From Omphalotus guepiniiformis (Eukaryota > Basidiomycota > Agaricomycetes > Agaricales > Omphalotaceae): DNA of 64,000 nucleotides. The position numbers and the translations under genes were made by a program. Where the stretch lies: assembly GCA_028554645.1 (NCBI GenBank), contig JAQOOI010000070.1, forward strand, positions 434,001 through 498,000, in the 5' to 3' direction. Below are positions 36,288 to 47,275 of the stretch, piece after piece. Every line of letters starts with the position of its first letter. Position 1 is the stretch's first letter. A model generated the notes under the pieces. That model was given only the letters and a program-made list of their open reading frames with translations, had not been told where the DNA came from and made no database searches.

Positions 36288-39200
36288 ATGTCCTCTGAGG
36301 CCTCAACCGCGAAGCAAGAGAATCAACCAAGCTCTGTTGTCGATACCGTGGTGGCAGCAAATGCAGATACTGCTGTCGAAAGGGCACCGACGCCACCGAA
36401 GAAGCGAAAATTGAACGAATCTGAACCAGGCAAATCAGTTTCTGACGAGACGCAGACTGTAGATGCTAGCTCAGTTTCTGGTACGGAAAACTCCCAGCCT
36501 AGTGATACCACGGTGGTCAAGAAAACGGTCAAATTCGTTGAATCCGACTCGGAGCCTGTCGAGCCCGTCACGCAAATATCTCACAACCATTTTCTTCAAA
36601 GATTTTTGTTGTACAAACCCAAGGATCACAGATATGTGCTTTGGGATCCAACTTCATACGTGCGGCCTCCGCCCGTTAAGGAGGATCCTGACAATTTCTT
36701 CTATGTCGATCATCGCTATGAATCTGCGGCAGATGAGACACTTTCTTCCGAATTGTCAATGCCGTGCAATATCTTGATTCATCTAGATGAGCCTGTGATC
36801 TATCTGAGTACATGGAGTAAAACGTTGAAGCGGTTTTTCCAGTGCGTTTCATTTTTTATGTGTTTCTTGCCTAGGCTGACGCACCATACTATAGGAGCTT
36901 TATTGGAACACCTTTCTTTAACGACTCACCCCAATACAAGCTCCGAAAATTCTTTCCGATCTTGAGGAAATTGAGAGAAAGGTACACGGCTGCAAAATCG
37001 GCCCTGTCACCAGAGTCTAGCCTCACGTTCACTGAGAGACTTGATTTTGTCAAGTCTCTAGGCCACCCTAAACTCGGCACAGGTCGCTTTCTTTTTTCAC
37101 GATCCCTCTTCGGGTGCGAGCTCATGATTTTGATACAGACACTCCGGAGACTGAGCTTTTGGAGTTGATCTCGCAGCTGGTCGAACAGCTTGAGGTCTTG
37201 TTGGAGTATATAGAGGAGCAATTCAAACCAACGTTTGTGTTTCTGTTGTCTCGGTTGCTCATATTGTGCATTGACACGTCTGCATATAGAGCGGACAGGC
37301 TTGCCCTTACCGTTAGTCACGGTCATATCGAATTTGATTTGTGTGGCTTCCCCTTCATCCGTCTTTTACTGTGAAGCTCAGTATCTCTTTAGGCTCCAAT
37401 TTTTCTTCGAAGAAGAACAGGTTTTGTGGACTCTGGATAAATATGGTTTACCGGTATGGCTTATTGTTTGGTCGATACAGTCAACCATTCTCATTCAGTT
37501 GAACAGATTGCTTTCAAAGTAACCGCACGAGAGTATGGGTCAGTCTTTACCCCTGCGCTTACATTTTCTCTGACATCTTACTCTTTCCGGTTGCTGTACA
37601 GCTTCGACCATTCGCAATACTTTTATGTCCGTGGTAATGGCCGCTTCTGGAATGGACATGGTTATGCTATCTATAAAGTGGAGAAGAAGATTTCTTACTT
37701 TGAGGTCAGTTACTTTTCCGTGTGCATTCATCCCTTTGCGGTCATGCACTTACGTTGTCACCTCCAGGGAGACTGTTTGCTGACGGACTTGCCTATCCAT
37801 CATATGACGGATGAGGTACAGAAGACGCTACAAGGTGTGTTGAGGACCGAGGACTGGCTTTTACGAGATACTGTTCTGATTCTTGTGGCTTTAGCTCGTG
37901 GAGGACGTTACGTTGCGCTCTCTGGCTTACACCACAGACTTTGTAAGTCATCCTCACAACTCCGTCCTATCTGCAACTCTAATACATCTCGCAGATGAGG
38001 GGGTAATACCGCTATCTCTGTTTGTTTCAAGCAATTGGGCTCACGCTTTTTACAGAGTCGCGTCATAATTGACAGGATTGCCTTCGATGAAGAAGGCGGC
38101 TACACCAGGGCACCGTTGAGTCGTATAAACAGCAACTCGATTGCACCGGCATGCTGATGAAGTTGATCGTAGAAATAAAAGAATCCCTGAAATTGCTCCA
38201 CGTCACCTTGAACGTCTACCATCAACAGTATATGGTTTCAATCTAGCTTCAAAGAAGTGGTCACACTTTTTCGTTGATAAACTTGAACCGGTTACGTTTG
38301 ACAATGGCGCTTGGGATCATTTGGTCTTGGATAAAGACGTCAAGGTAAAACCTCACTCTTTGCTTGTTTCTGAAAGACATCGTTTCACTGACGTTTTTGT
38401 TCCGCAGACGTTGATCAAAGGATTGGTGGAAGTTACTAAGAACGATAATTCTTCTTCCAAGATAATCGGTGATGTGATCTCAGGCAAAGGAGGCGGACTG
38501 GTGAGTGTATCTTTGCCCTTGGGTTTACGTTTTGCGGTGAACATTGTATCTAGATTGCTGTCCTGCATGGTCCACCTGGAACTGGTGAGTAAATGTTTCT
38601 TCAGGAAAAAAAACATTTGCCGATTATCGCTTTGACGCCGCGACATTGGTTTCTACAGGAAAAACTTTGACTGCTGAAGCGGTAGCTGAAAATCTCCAAC
38701 GTCCTTTGTACATGGTGGGCGCATCCGAGCTCTCGACGACGCCTTCGTCTCTCGAAAAAAACCTCAAGAATGTTTTACTAGTAAGGATGGTGTATTACTT
38801 GCTGTAAAACGTTAATCACTCTTCCTAGCTCGCCACTGCTTGGGATGCAGTCCTTTTGATAGACGAAGCTGACGTGCGATACTTGTTTCTCTGATATTTA
38901 GATTATTCATCTCATCCCGTTCTTCATAGGTGTTTCTCGAACAAAGAAGCCTTCACGAGGTTTGTTGTCCTTTGAAATACCACGAGGTGACCTCCACCTC
39001 ACTAACTCACGGGACATCTAGATCCAAAGAAACTCTCTCGTCTCAGTCGCTCTTCGACTTCTGGAATACCACAGAGGTGTTCTATTTCTCACTACTAACA
39101 GAATCACAACCTTCGACGAAGCGTTCCTTTCTAGATTCTCCATCGGTGAGCTCCCTTCTTCATCCCAGTTTCTCTCCAGTGTGTTAGGCTACTGTACTTA

Positions 39201-39736
39201 TACTATTACAACAGCTATCAGATATCCTGATCTGGACAATGAAGGTCGTCTCACTGTCTGGTCCAAGTTCTTCGAACTCGCAGGTTATCGGGTTGAAGAT
39301 GTTTCCGACATGGATTGTGATGGTGCTGTGAAACCAGACAATGTGCTGTCCAGGAAGGAGATTGAGGAGTTGGCTGTTAAACCTTTTAATGGTGTGTGAT
39401 GTCTGCGTTTTCTGAATTAAAGAGATATAATATCAATCTCTTTACTCTGCAGGTCGTACGATCAAAAACTTGGTACGGCTTCTTGTAGTATTCTATTTTA
39501 CTTCTATCTCCTAATCATTCCCGGTTTCAGGTGCGGACTGCTCAAGCGTTGGCTCTTTCTCTGTCAGTTCCGCATTCATTTCCCCCTGGTCGATTGTTGT
39601 CACTAACATACTAACATAAACGTTATGCTATAGGAAAGTACCGCTCAGTCTCGAACATGTCAAAATTGTCGTCAGAGCGCAGGAGAAGTTTTTGCGCGAG
39701 TTTGCGAGCATTAAAGGAGAGAAGCTGGGTAATTGA
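36288..39736 (+). CDS. AAA ATPase with N-terminal DUF7025-type region
   Basis: A multi-exon gene of the fungal cytosolic/nuclear AAA family with an N-terminal DUF7025 domain; function in fungi is unknown. The first ~90 residues are disordered and carry a PKKRKLNESE nuclear-localisation-like motif. The DUF7025-like part covers KPKDHRYVLWDPTSYVRPPP, the ELLELISQLVEQLEVLLEYI helix, GLPVAFKVTAREYG, and YVRGNGRFWNGHGY; a second domain has IPEIAPRHLERLPSTVYGFN and SKKWSHFFVDKLEPV. The AAA core has Walker A HGPPGTGKT (split by an intron between G and K near 38583/38660), Walker B AVLLIDEADVFLEQR, sensor-1 VLFLTTNR and an arginine finger region DEAFLSRF. It ends in a helical lid (VRTAQALALSEKVPLSLEHV). 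All frames close; no inactivating change was found. Confidence 0.88.
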
Positions 39737-40001
39737 TTTTGGGAGGTGAATATTAATTTGAAGCGCTGAGGATGTCCGTGTAAGATCATATTTAGATGAT
39801 ATCTCGACTTTCGAACGTGCCTGTAGTTTTGTAATAATATATATATATATTTTTGTGCTGATGAATGTTGGACGATGTGCATATCCAGCTTTGACCGAAC
39901 CCGTGAGCTGACGCGTTACGCAGTGATTTGTCACAGCGCTCCTTGCCTTCAAACCACCACTAAGCATCAACTATACATCCTAGCCGCATAGTTAGGCCTA
40001 A

Positions 40002-40380
40002 ATGGTCGCAGAAATTGAAACCGAAACTGAATCAAACGTCAACCCAGTACTCGTGCTCACCGAAGAAGAATGTCTCGAACGTTCTTCTTTCCTCGTTCAC
40101 CTCAAGAAGAAAGGAAGACTCGCGCCTTCGAGGTTAGAAGAGTTACTTAATGCGGTGAGCTTGAATCATCCCATCCCTTAATTTGGGGGATATCGATATA
40201 TTTGGGTGGGGTACTGAACTGGGAACTGGGGACTAAACTTGATAATCCGAACAGGCAAAATCCGTAGAAGCACCAGAAGAACCTGAACCATGGGAATGTT
40301 GTGGGTCCAAATGCAAGCCGTGCGTGAAAGAGCTGTGGGCGGAGGAGAAGAGGGTTTGGAAGGAATGTCATACCGAATAA
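40002..40380 (+). CDS. OXLD1-like protein with oxidoreductase-like (Cys) domain
   Basis: Two exons (40002-40154, 40255-40380) give 92 residues. The C-terminus EEPEPWECCGSKCKPCVKEL is the oxidoreductase-like domain (PF09791) signature, a short Cys-rich motif shared with human OXLD1 and usually found in small mitochondrial proteins. An acidic N-terminus (MVAEIETETESN) is followed by a helical EEECLERSSFLVHLKKKG stretch. Whether it binds a metal or forms disulfides is unknown. A tRNA-Ala starts 87 bp after its stop. A decayed copy of its promoter and start lies 4.65 kb upstream beyond the AAA ATPase gene. Confidence 0.85.
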
Positions 40381-40466
40381 TCAGTGTCAGGCATCGAAGA
40401 TGGACGCTGAACCTCTCCCCGACCCTCCTCCCCTTCCTCGTCGTACCTCCCGACTCCACATGTATT

Positions 40467-40558
40467 GGGCACATGGTGTAGTTGGTTATCACGCCCGCTT
40501 AGCATTTGTGTTGCTGATCTGATGCGGGCGGTCCCCGGTTCAATTCCGGGTGTGTCCA
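40467..40558 (+). tRNA. tRNA-Ala(AGC) with an 18-nt intron
   Basis: The cloverleaf folds with acceptor GGGCACA/TGTGTCC plus discriminator A (one G-T pair), D arm GTGTAGTTGGTTATCAC, anticodon stem CCCGC/GCGGG, loop TTAGCAT, variable CGGTC and T arm CCCGG-TTCAATT-CCGGG. The anticodon is AGC. An 18-nt intron (40505-40522) sits one base 3' of the anticodon, the canonical nuclear tRNA intron position. Mature length is 74 nt without CCA. The TTAGCAT loop and 5' GGG match eukaryotic tRNA-Ala. Confidence 0.93.
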
Positions 40559-40856
40559 GTCCATTATGGAGCGTGACGTTTTAGTTCTTAACGATAGAGT
40601 GGTGAAGCAAAGAACCGCGAAAGGACGTTCGGAATTATTGAACTTACGCGTAACTTGAAGGTTCGTTCGAATAAGGCGTGTGGTAAGTCGTGCTCTACTG
40701 AGTCGCTGCATTGCTTTTGTTCATGTTCATTGGATTCAGAAATACATACTATCGTACAACAAGAAGTTTAAGATTAGTACAGTCCAAGTCGTCAGTCAAC
40801 ACTCAGACCCCCGACCTAACTTACACTCCTCCCCCCAACTCCCTCTCTCTCCCCTC

Positions 40857-42939
40857 CTAAACATCTTCACCTCCACCTCCACTAGAAGAAGGCTCACTGG
40901 AAGAAGAAGAAGCCGTCTTCACAACCTTTTCCAACGTATCCGCCAACCCTTGAAAACTCGAAACCATATCGAGTAACACAGAAGACTGGGTTTGTGCAAT
41001 CGTTCCGAAATCTGCAAGGAGTTTGTTGATGTCTAGGTGAGATGCTGAGGTATCCGGTGATGCTAAGTCTGAGGCCGATTCGAGGGTGTGCTGGTGATTC
41101 GGAGGTAGCTGACCATTTGAGCCGTCGTCGTCGTTGTTGTCGTACGAATGGTCTTCTTGAGAAGATCCTAAGTCTAAACGTGAGCCTGAGCCCGAACCTG
41201 GATCATCCGTCCTCGTATCTTCACGACCATCCCGAGCTGAGCCTCCTCCTCCTTCTCCTCCTCCCGAGCCCCCTCCTCCCGATCCTCCTGAGCCCGAGCC
41301 CAAGCCCATAGGCACAACCTTCTCGCGCTGCCGCTGCTGACGCTGATACCGATCCTGATACCAAGATCGTTTAATACTAGTCCTCGCAGGGAGACTAGTA
41401 CTACTATCATCCTCCCTCTCATCTCGTGGCCAGGTTTGTGGGTTTGAATATGAACATTGTTTGTTCTGGAAATGACATTGGATGCATCCGGGGTGGGGGG
41501 AGACTAGGATGCATTTTGTTGGGTTTGTGATGGGGTTTGTGATGGGGTTTGTGATGGGGGATGAGCTTGAGAGTGTTGTGGTGGTACAGTTGGTACAGGG
41601 TGGTGCTTCGGAGGGAGGGTGACAAGAGGTGAAAACATGATGTGATGAAGCAAAACAGTAAAAACTCACAGAATTCCATAAACATTATCCTAGTCCCAGG
41701 TCTCGAAGGCGAAAGTCCCGATGGTCCAGAAGGTCCCGAGGGTAAGATCGGTGGAATCAAACCAGATGTACGAAGTTCTTCTTCAAGCTCTTGAATGACC
41801 TCCCATGTATCCCTTACGGTGTCTATCGCGTTGTGTAGTTTGGTTAATGCATCGCTGCGGCGGTGGTCGGTTTGGGTCTGGGACTGGGATTGTTCAGCGA
41901 GTTCTGGTTCTGGTTCTGGGTCTGGGTCTGACGATGAGAATGAGAATGAGAAATGAGAATTAGAATGAGGTAGCATTGGAATAGATAGATAACGGCTAAC
42001 CGGAACCTGCTGAGCTAGGGTTTGGGTTTGGGTTGGGGTTGGTGTCACTGGCACCAGTGGGAGTATCAGCCTTGGCCCTAGGCCTTCTTGCAGCGAGTCG
42101 GAATCCGGCTTCAATGTTAGATACTCCAGAGTCATCCGACTCAGACGAGGACGAGGACGAGGACGAGGAGTCTTCCTACATAAAATGAAATTGAAGTTAA
42201 ATGTCAAAGTAGATACAAAACTTATAATAATGAATTTACGTACTGGTAAACCAGGATGAAGCCTCTTAACAGCCCTAGAAGGTTGTTTTCTCAAGCCCGG
42301 CGGGCTCGAGCTCGCCGCCGCTGCGTTATCGACGTTATCCTCCTCCACTGGGCTCATCAGATTCGGAATCGCAGGTTCCGGTTCCTTCAACTTCAAGTTC
42401 CTTCCCTCCTGGAACTCGGCGTCGGAGTCAGCGTCGTATCGTCCGTATCGGTTTCGTTTTCGTTTTCGGTTGAATCCTTGTCGTCTTTTAATTCTGATTT
42501 GGCTTTGGCTATAGGGTGGAGGAGTGGTTGGAATGTTGGCAATGGCAATGGTGGAGGATGGGAGTGCTCGAGTAGGCTTTGGGATAGAGTTGGATGAACT
42601 TGAACTTGAACATGGTCTCTGGCCCGCCGGACTCAGCGCCGCGTTATCGACGTTATCCTCCTCCTCCAGGCTCATCGAATTCGGAATCGCAGGTCCCGGT
42701 TCCTTCAAGTTCGAGTCCAGATTCCTTCCCTCCTGAAACTCGGAGTCAGAGTCAAAGTCAACGTCAAAGTCGGCTTCATATCGTCGTTGACGTTTTCGTC
42801 TACTGGAATGTCCCCATCCGAGTACTCGTCGACGTCGCCTTTTACTTCTGCGTTGGGTTTGGGTTTGGCTATTGGGTGAAGGAGTAGTCGGAGTATTTGG
42901 AGAGGAGGAACTTGGGTCTGGGATTCTGACTGGGCTCAT
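40857..42939 (-). CDS. Cys-cluster protein, copy A
   Basis: Four exons (42939-42244, 42175-42007, 41927-41670, 41605-40857) give 623 residues. The start is chosen because the ATG region matches that of copy B at 51154 (CATCGATT...ATCATCATGA). The N-terminal half holds two tandem copies of a ~75-residue unit: basic KRRRRR-like, FQEGRNLDSNLKEPGPAIPN, EEEDNVDNAA, then FQEGRNLKLKEPEPAIPN, EEDNVDNAAA. A Ser/acidic stretch and a coiled coil (TVRDTWEVIQELEEELRTSG) follow. The Cys cluster is CTNC, then C-x8-C-x2-C-x6-C (CILVSPHPGCIQCHFQNKQC). A glycine-rich linker leads to the conserved end SSVLLDMVSSFQGLADTLEK. The cluster resembles a variant zinc-binding module, perhaps DNA- or protein-binding, as inference. 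The last intron ends in AAG (41606). Confidence 0.75.
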
Positions 42940-43833
42940 GATGATATGAAATCGATGAGGCGAGAGTCGAGGGGATGGGGGTGAGAGTCGAGATGAGGGC
43001 AAAGAGCGGTTTTTGAGGGCTGTATTCTTTGAACTAACTTTTGATGGGTTTCCCACTATCATGTTTCCAATTCGAGTCCCATCTTCTCTCCTGAATCATC
43101 TTTGACGTTGAGCCTGAGGCCTGAGGCCTTGAAGCAGGTTGAGCGCTGAGCGCTGGGCGTTATAGTCGTGGTTAGTGGATGAGGCGAGTCGGACGCGCGA
43201 TGCCTCTAACCTTGATTTGATTTGATTATCGATACGACCGGCAATACTGGCTAGACATACATACCTAATTCCAGGTGAACCAAAAGATCGCAGTCGTTCC
43301 GCACCCAACATCCAAAGAACAAAACTCATATTCGAACTACTGTAAGGCCTAACATGAATATTTCGTATACTACTGTACGTACTTCATAAAATGGTTCAAA
43401 CGAAAAAGTGTCATGGGGTCATAAGAGGAATCATTATACTAATGTAAACGTCACGGTAAGTCGGACGAGGATGAAATGAGGAAGTCATAAGGGATCAAGC
43501 TCAAGAGTCAACGAAGAAAGGCCTACTGTAGGTAGGGCAAGAGAAGGAGATTCAGAAGCAGAAGCAAAGAAACAACGAAGGGCAAAGATGCAAGAAAGGT
43601 AGAAAAATACGAAGTCAAAACCTATGATATGATATGATATGATATGTATATACGACACGTAGACAAGAAAAAGAAATGAAAAAATGCAAGAACGAAAAAT
43701 GCAAGAACAAGAAACGAAAACAAAAAACAAAAAATCGAAAAACGAAACAAAAATAAAACAGCATGGGTATCCCAAGCAACCCCCACCCCCCTCCTCCTCC
43801 TCCCTCCCCTTCCCCCCTCCCTCCCTACCCCTC
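42940..43833. other. Intergenic region with GATAT repeat
   Basis: Leader of copy A and 3' flank of the long gene at 43834. A TATGA-type pentamer array lies at 43624-43646 and the sequence right of 43680 is A-rich. No gene supported. Confidence 0.4.
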
Positions 43834-46800
43834 CTACCTCTTCCCATCCCCATCAAAAAACGCCACAAGCTGTCCAACAGGTACCTTCCCCGCTCCACCC
43901 ATCGGTTTAGGCATCGCAATCGGTATCCCTGTCCCCGCACCGACACTCTTCCCTCGTTCCCTCTCCCTCAAGGTGTCCCTCCCGGCGGTGTCCCTCCCGA
44001 GGTCCTGAATGAACTTCGAATCCCTCCCCTCCCGTCTCAAAAGAAGCGGATCGATAAACTTCTTAGTCGACCCATTTGCGGCGTTGGCGTTGGAGGAGAA
44101 TACCGTCGAGGTCGACGAAGAGGTGGATGAAGAGGCAGAGGTGGTAGAGGAGGAAGGAAGCCCAGAAACGAGCGATTGACTATATTTATGTTTAAATCGA
44201 CTCCCACCACCACCGGTGTTACCACCGCTGCTGTTACCACCATCGTGGGTAGCCTGAGACGTATGACTCCTAGGTCCCCTCGTAGGCGTAGACATATAAC
44301 TCGAATACGACCCCGCCGATCCAGAAGCCATAAAACTCATCCTATTACTCACCCCACCCCCTCCTACCACACGTACCGAAGACCCCCCACCACCAAACAC
44401 CTCCTCCTCCTCCCCACCACTCCCAACAAAAGACCTAGCTCTAACACGCGGTTTAAGCGTTAAATTCAACGGTGGAGTCGGTCCTCTATTAGGTTGAACT
44501 CCCGCCGCTGCCGCTTCACCCCCTGCACCCACCACGGGTTCTCCTGTACCTCCGCTGCCGCCGGAAAGAATCTTCCTCCCAAATGACTTTCCTATCGTTT
44601 CTTCCGCCTCTGCTTCCCCACCCTCGTCCGACCCCTCGGCTGCTTCGACTTCGACTTCGGCTTCACCCTCAGCCTCAGCCTCAGAAGTCGAATCATCAGA
44701 ATCAGGCGCAACAATAGGCCCACCAAGCGCAACAGTATACCTCTTCCTAATCGCAGTCCCAGATCCCGGCCCTGTAATCGGTGATGGTGATGGTGTCCCC
44801 AAAGGTGTTCCTGTTCCCGAACCAGAAGGCGACCCCCTTACCCCAGTAACAGACCTCGACCGATGAGAACTCATCGCACGTGAACGCGTAAGTGAACTTG
44901 CGGAAGTTGACGTATGCAGTGTTTGCGCAGCCGCAGTCGCAGTCGTACTCGCGTTGGCAGGCGAACTCTTCGCCGAAAGCGTTGAAGGCGAACCCACCGT
45001 CGCACCTCCCGGAATAGCAGGTAACACCCTGGTCCCCCTCCCAGTCGGCGAAAACGAAAACGGCAGCGTCCCCCCTCCTCCCACACCAACCCCCCTACTC
45101 CCACTCCCACTCCCACTCCCAACACTCAAACTCCCAGGTGGCGAGTTCGTCGGACTCCCCATTCCCACACCCAACCCCAACCCCAACCCCAACGCAGGAT
45201 TCTCCCCCGACCCTTCAGGACTAGGAACATAATCACCGGTAGGATAAGGTAACCTCCCACCCGTTACCTGTCTCGTCAAAGCTCTCAAAATAGGCGGTGA
45301 TGTAGATGTACGTGCGCTTATTGATGGGACGCGTGTCAACGCGGGTGGTGCAGGTGCAGGGGGCGCTGTTTTGGGTTTATCGTCGATGACAAAGTCGTTG
45401 TCGATGTCGTTGTCGGTGCTGTGTTCAGGCTCGGATTCGTGTTCAGATTCAGAAAGCAGGTCCTTGTCCTTGCTTTGTTGTTGAGGAGAACTAAACCTTT
45501 GCACACCAACACCAAAAAGCACATCCTCATCCTCATCATCCTCCTCATCTCTCCCAACCCTAGCCCTGGTGCCAACAACCCCTCTAGCAGCCATCCCCCT
45601 CCCAAGTTCCGTAATCTGACTCGAAAGTTCCGCAATCTGCTCTTTCATCTGTTCTATCTCTCTCTTCCCCTCTTCCCCTCCTTCCCCTGCTCCCGCTCCC
45701 TCTCCTACAACCCCCTCCTTCCCCTTACCCCCCTGGCCCCCACCCCCACCCACCGCACCCGCACCCTCCCTCTCCTTCTCCTTCTCAACCAACCAAACCT
45801 CCACATCCCCCATCCTAGCCTCAAGTGCCCTAACATGCCCCACAGTCCACTTTTCCAACTTCTCAAACCTCTTCGCAAGCGTAACAAGCGTACTCGGTAT
45901 ATCCAACGATCCCGTCTGTGTGAATTGTGCGTATAACGGCGGAGCCTGCGATTGAGATTGGGTGGACCCACGAGGGGAATTGGTGCTGGCGCTCATTCCC
46001 GAAGGTGATGTTCCTCCTCCTCCTCCTCCTGCCCCCACCCCAGACCCTGAAGCAGACCCTGACCCGAGACCGAGACCAAGGAGCCCTAGAGGCGAAGTGG
46101 AAGTAAGGTTTGGCCTGGAAGGTGTAGGTGATGTCGGTGAACCCTGATGATGAAGCTGATGAAGCTGATTCGGAGATTGACGTGGTGTACGTTGAGGAGT
46201 AACAGGTGGTAAATTCGATAGATTAAGAAACGCAGGATCTGAAAATTTCGTATTACTATTCGATGGCCAATCCCCTCCTGATGTATTTGAGATTGACTTG
46301 GATCGAGGTTTCGTAGACGGAGAGGATTGTTCGCGTGCTTTAGCGTCTAGAATAACTTGTTGTGCTGGTGTTGGTTGTTCCTTTTCCTTTTCCTTGTCTT
46401 TGTCTTTGTCTTTAGTAGGCGTAAGACGATTCTTAGCCGCAGTCCACCAACTAGTGGGACTAGTACCAGAAGAAGGACTAGGTGTAGCAGTGGGACGATC
46501 GCGAGAGGGAGAAGGATTAGGTAGAGTTTGTGACCTCGAAGGAGGAGGTGGTAATGCTCTCGTTGAACCTAACATTGCTAAAACCCTTTCTTCAACTAAC
46601 ATCCTCTCATTATCTCTGTCCCTTTCCTCGACCTCCTTCCTCTCCCGCTCCCGCTCGCGTTCGGAGATAATAATCCTCTCAGCTTCCCTCCGACTCCACT
46701 CCCTCTCCTTCTCAGCCTCCGCCTCAAGTTCCGCATCGGAAGGAAGAAGAGGCGAGCGTGGGGTAGTGGGAGAAGCGATGAGAGTGTTTACGCGTTGGGC

Positions 46801-47058
46801 GAAGCTTACTGCGAATTGAGATACGGCTGATGAGGATGATGAGAGTGGGGATGGGGAACGTGTTAGGAAGTGGGCGATGTTGCTGCTACTAGTATGTTTG
46901 TCGGAATCTTTGTGGTGGGAGGAGTCGTGGTTGTCTTCGTGGTCGAGGTCATCGTCTTCGTCGTCGTCGTCGAGATCAGGATCAATACCAGTAAAACTAT
47001 TCCTAAGAGGCGATGGGGGTCTGTTTTGTTGATGTTGTTTCTCTGGTGGCTGGATCAT
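43834..47058 (-). CDS. Long disordered coiled-coil protein
   Basis: A single open frame of 1074 residues, in contrast with the intron-dense neighbours. It is Ser/Pro/Gly-rich and largely disordered. The N-terminus has an acidic run (DDDDEDDDLDHEDNHD) and an ERERERERKEVEERDRDNER helix. The middle has a coiled-coil candidate LVTLAKRFEKLEKWTVGHVR followed by EARMGDVEVWLVEKEKEREG, and poly-Gly and GS repeats. The C-terminus KVPVGQLVAFFDGDGKR follows basic IPIAMPKPMGGAG and looks conserved, a possible peptide motif. I do not recognise the family; scaffold or polarity roles are only possible. A GTGAGT...TAACAG segment upstream (47083-47104) may be a 5' UTR intron. Divergent with NOP53. Confidence 0.7.
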   Translation of the reverse strand: MIQPPEKQHQQNRPPSPLRNSFTGIDPDLDDDDEDDDLDHEDNHDSSHHKDSDKHTSSSNIAHFLTRSPSPLSSSSSAVSQFAVSFAQRVNTLIASPTTPRSPLLPSDAELEAEAEKEREWSRREAERIIISERERERERKEVEERDRDNERMLVEERVLAMLGSTRALPPPPSRSQTLPNPSPSRDRPTATPSPSSGTSPTSWWTAAKNRLTPTKDKDKDKEKEKEQPTPAQQVILDAKAREQSSPSTKPRSKSISNTSGGDWPSNSNTKFSDPAFLNLSNLPPVTPQRTPRQSPNQLHQLHHQGSPTSPTPSRPNLTSTSPLGLLGLGLGSGSASGSGVGAGGGGGGTSPSGMSASTNSPRGSTQSQSQAPPLYAQFTQTGSLDIPSTLVTLAKRFEKLEKWTVGHVRALEARMGDVEVWLVEKEKEREGAGAVGGGGGQGGKGKEGVVGEGAGAGEGGEEGKREIEQMKEQIAELSSQITELGRGMAARGVVGTRARVGRDEEDDEDEDVLFGVGVQRFSSPQQQSKDKDLLSESEHESEPEHSTDNDIDNDFVIDDKPKTAPPAPAPPALTRVPSISARTSTSPPILRALTRQVTGGRLPYPTGDYVPSPEGSGENPALGLGLGLGVGMGSPTNSPPGSLSVGSGSGSGSRGVGVGGGGTLPFSFSPTGRGTRVLPAIPGGATVGSPSTLSAKSSPANASTTATAAAQTLHTSTSASSLTRSRAMSSHRSRSVTGVRGSPSGSGTGTPLGTPSPSPITGPGSGTAIRKRYTVALGGPIVAPDSDDSTSEAEAEGEAEVEVEAAEGSDEGGEAEAEETIGKSFGRKILSGGSGGTGEPVVGAGGEAAAAGVQPNRGPTPPLNLTLKPRVRARSFVGSGGEEEEVFGGGGSSVRVVGGGGVSNRMSFMASGSAGSYSSYMSTPTRGPRSHTSQATHDGGNSSGGNTGGGGSRFKHKYSQSLVSGLPSSSTTSASSSTSSSTSTVFSSNANAANGSTKKFIDPLLLRREGRDSKFIQDLGRDTAGRDTLRERERGKSVGAGTGIPIAMPKPMGGAGKVPVGQLVAFFDGDGKR

Positions 47059-47275
47059 GGGATTAGAATAAGCTACTGTTAATTATACAAAGTGAAAAAC
47101 TCACGAGAGAAAGAGACCTAGTTGACTTGTGAGCAGGTGAATAGCCCGCCATCAAGCAGCTCGACTCGTTCGTGGCAGTCAACACCAACGCACCCGTTTA
47201 TTTACCTTTGTTTATTTACACTCCACCCCCTTCCTCCTCCCTCCTCCTAGTACTACCCTCCATACGCTTGAAGCC

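Noticed and set aside
41419..41604. Extension of the Cys-cluster A frame through a His-rich PHHKPHHKPHHKP segment
   Set aside because: This frame is the read-through of an intron; the other frame gives the conserved CTNC and C-x8-C-x2-C-x6-C cluster.
43485..47082. Long open frames on the strand opposite the 1074-codon gene (for example 44176-46819)
   Set aside because: They mirror Ser/Pro/Gly-rich codons and read as low-complexity; only the minus-strand frame is continuous.
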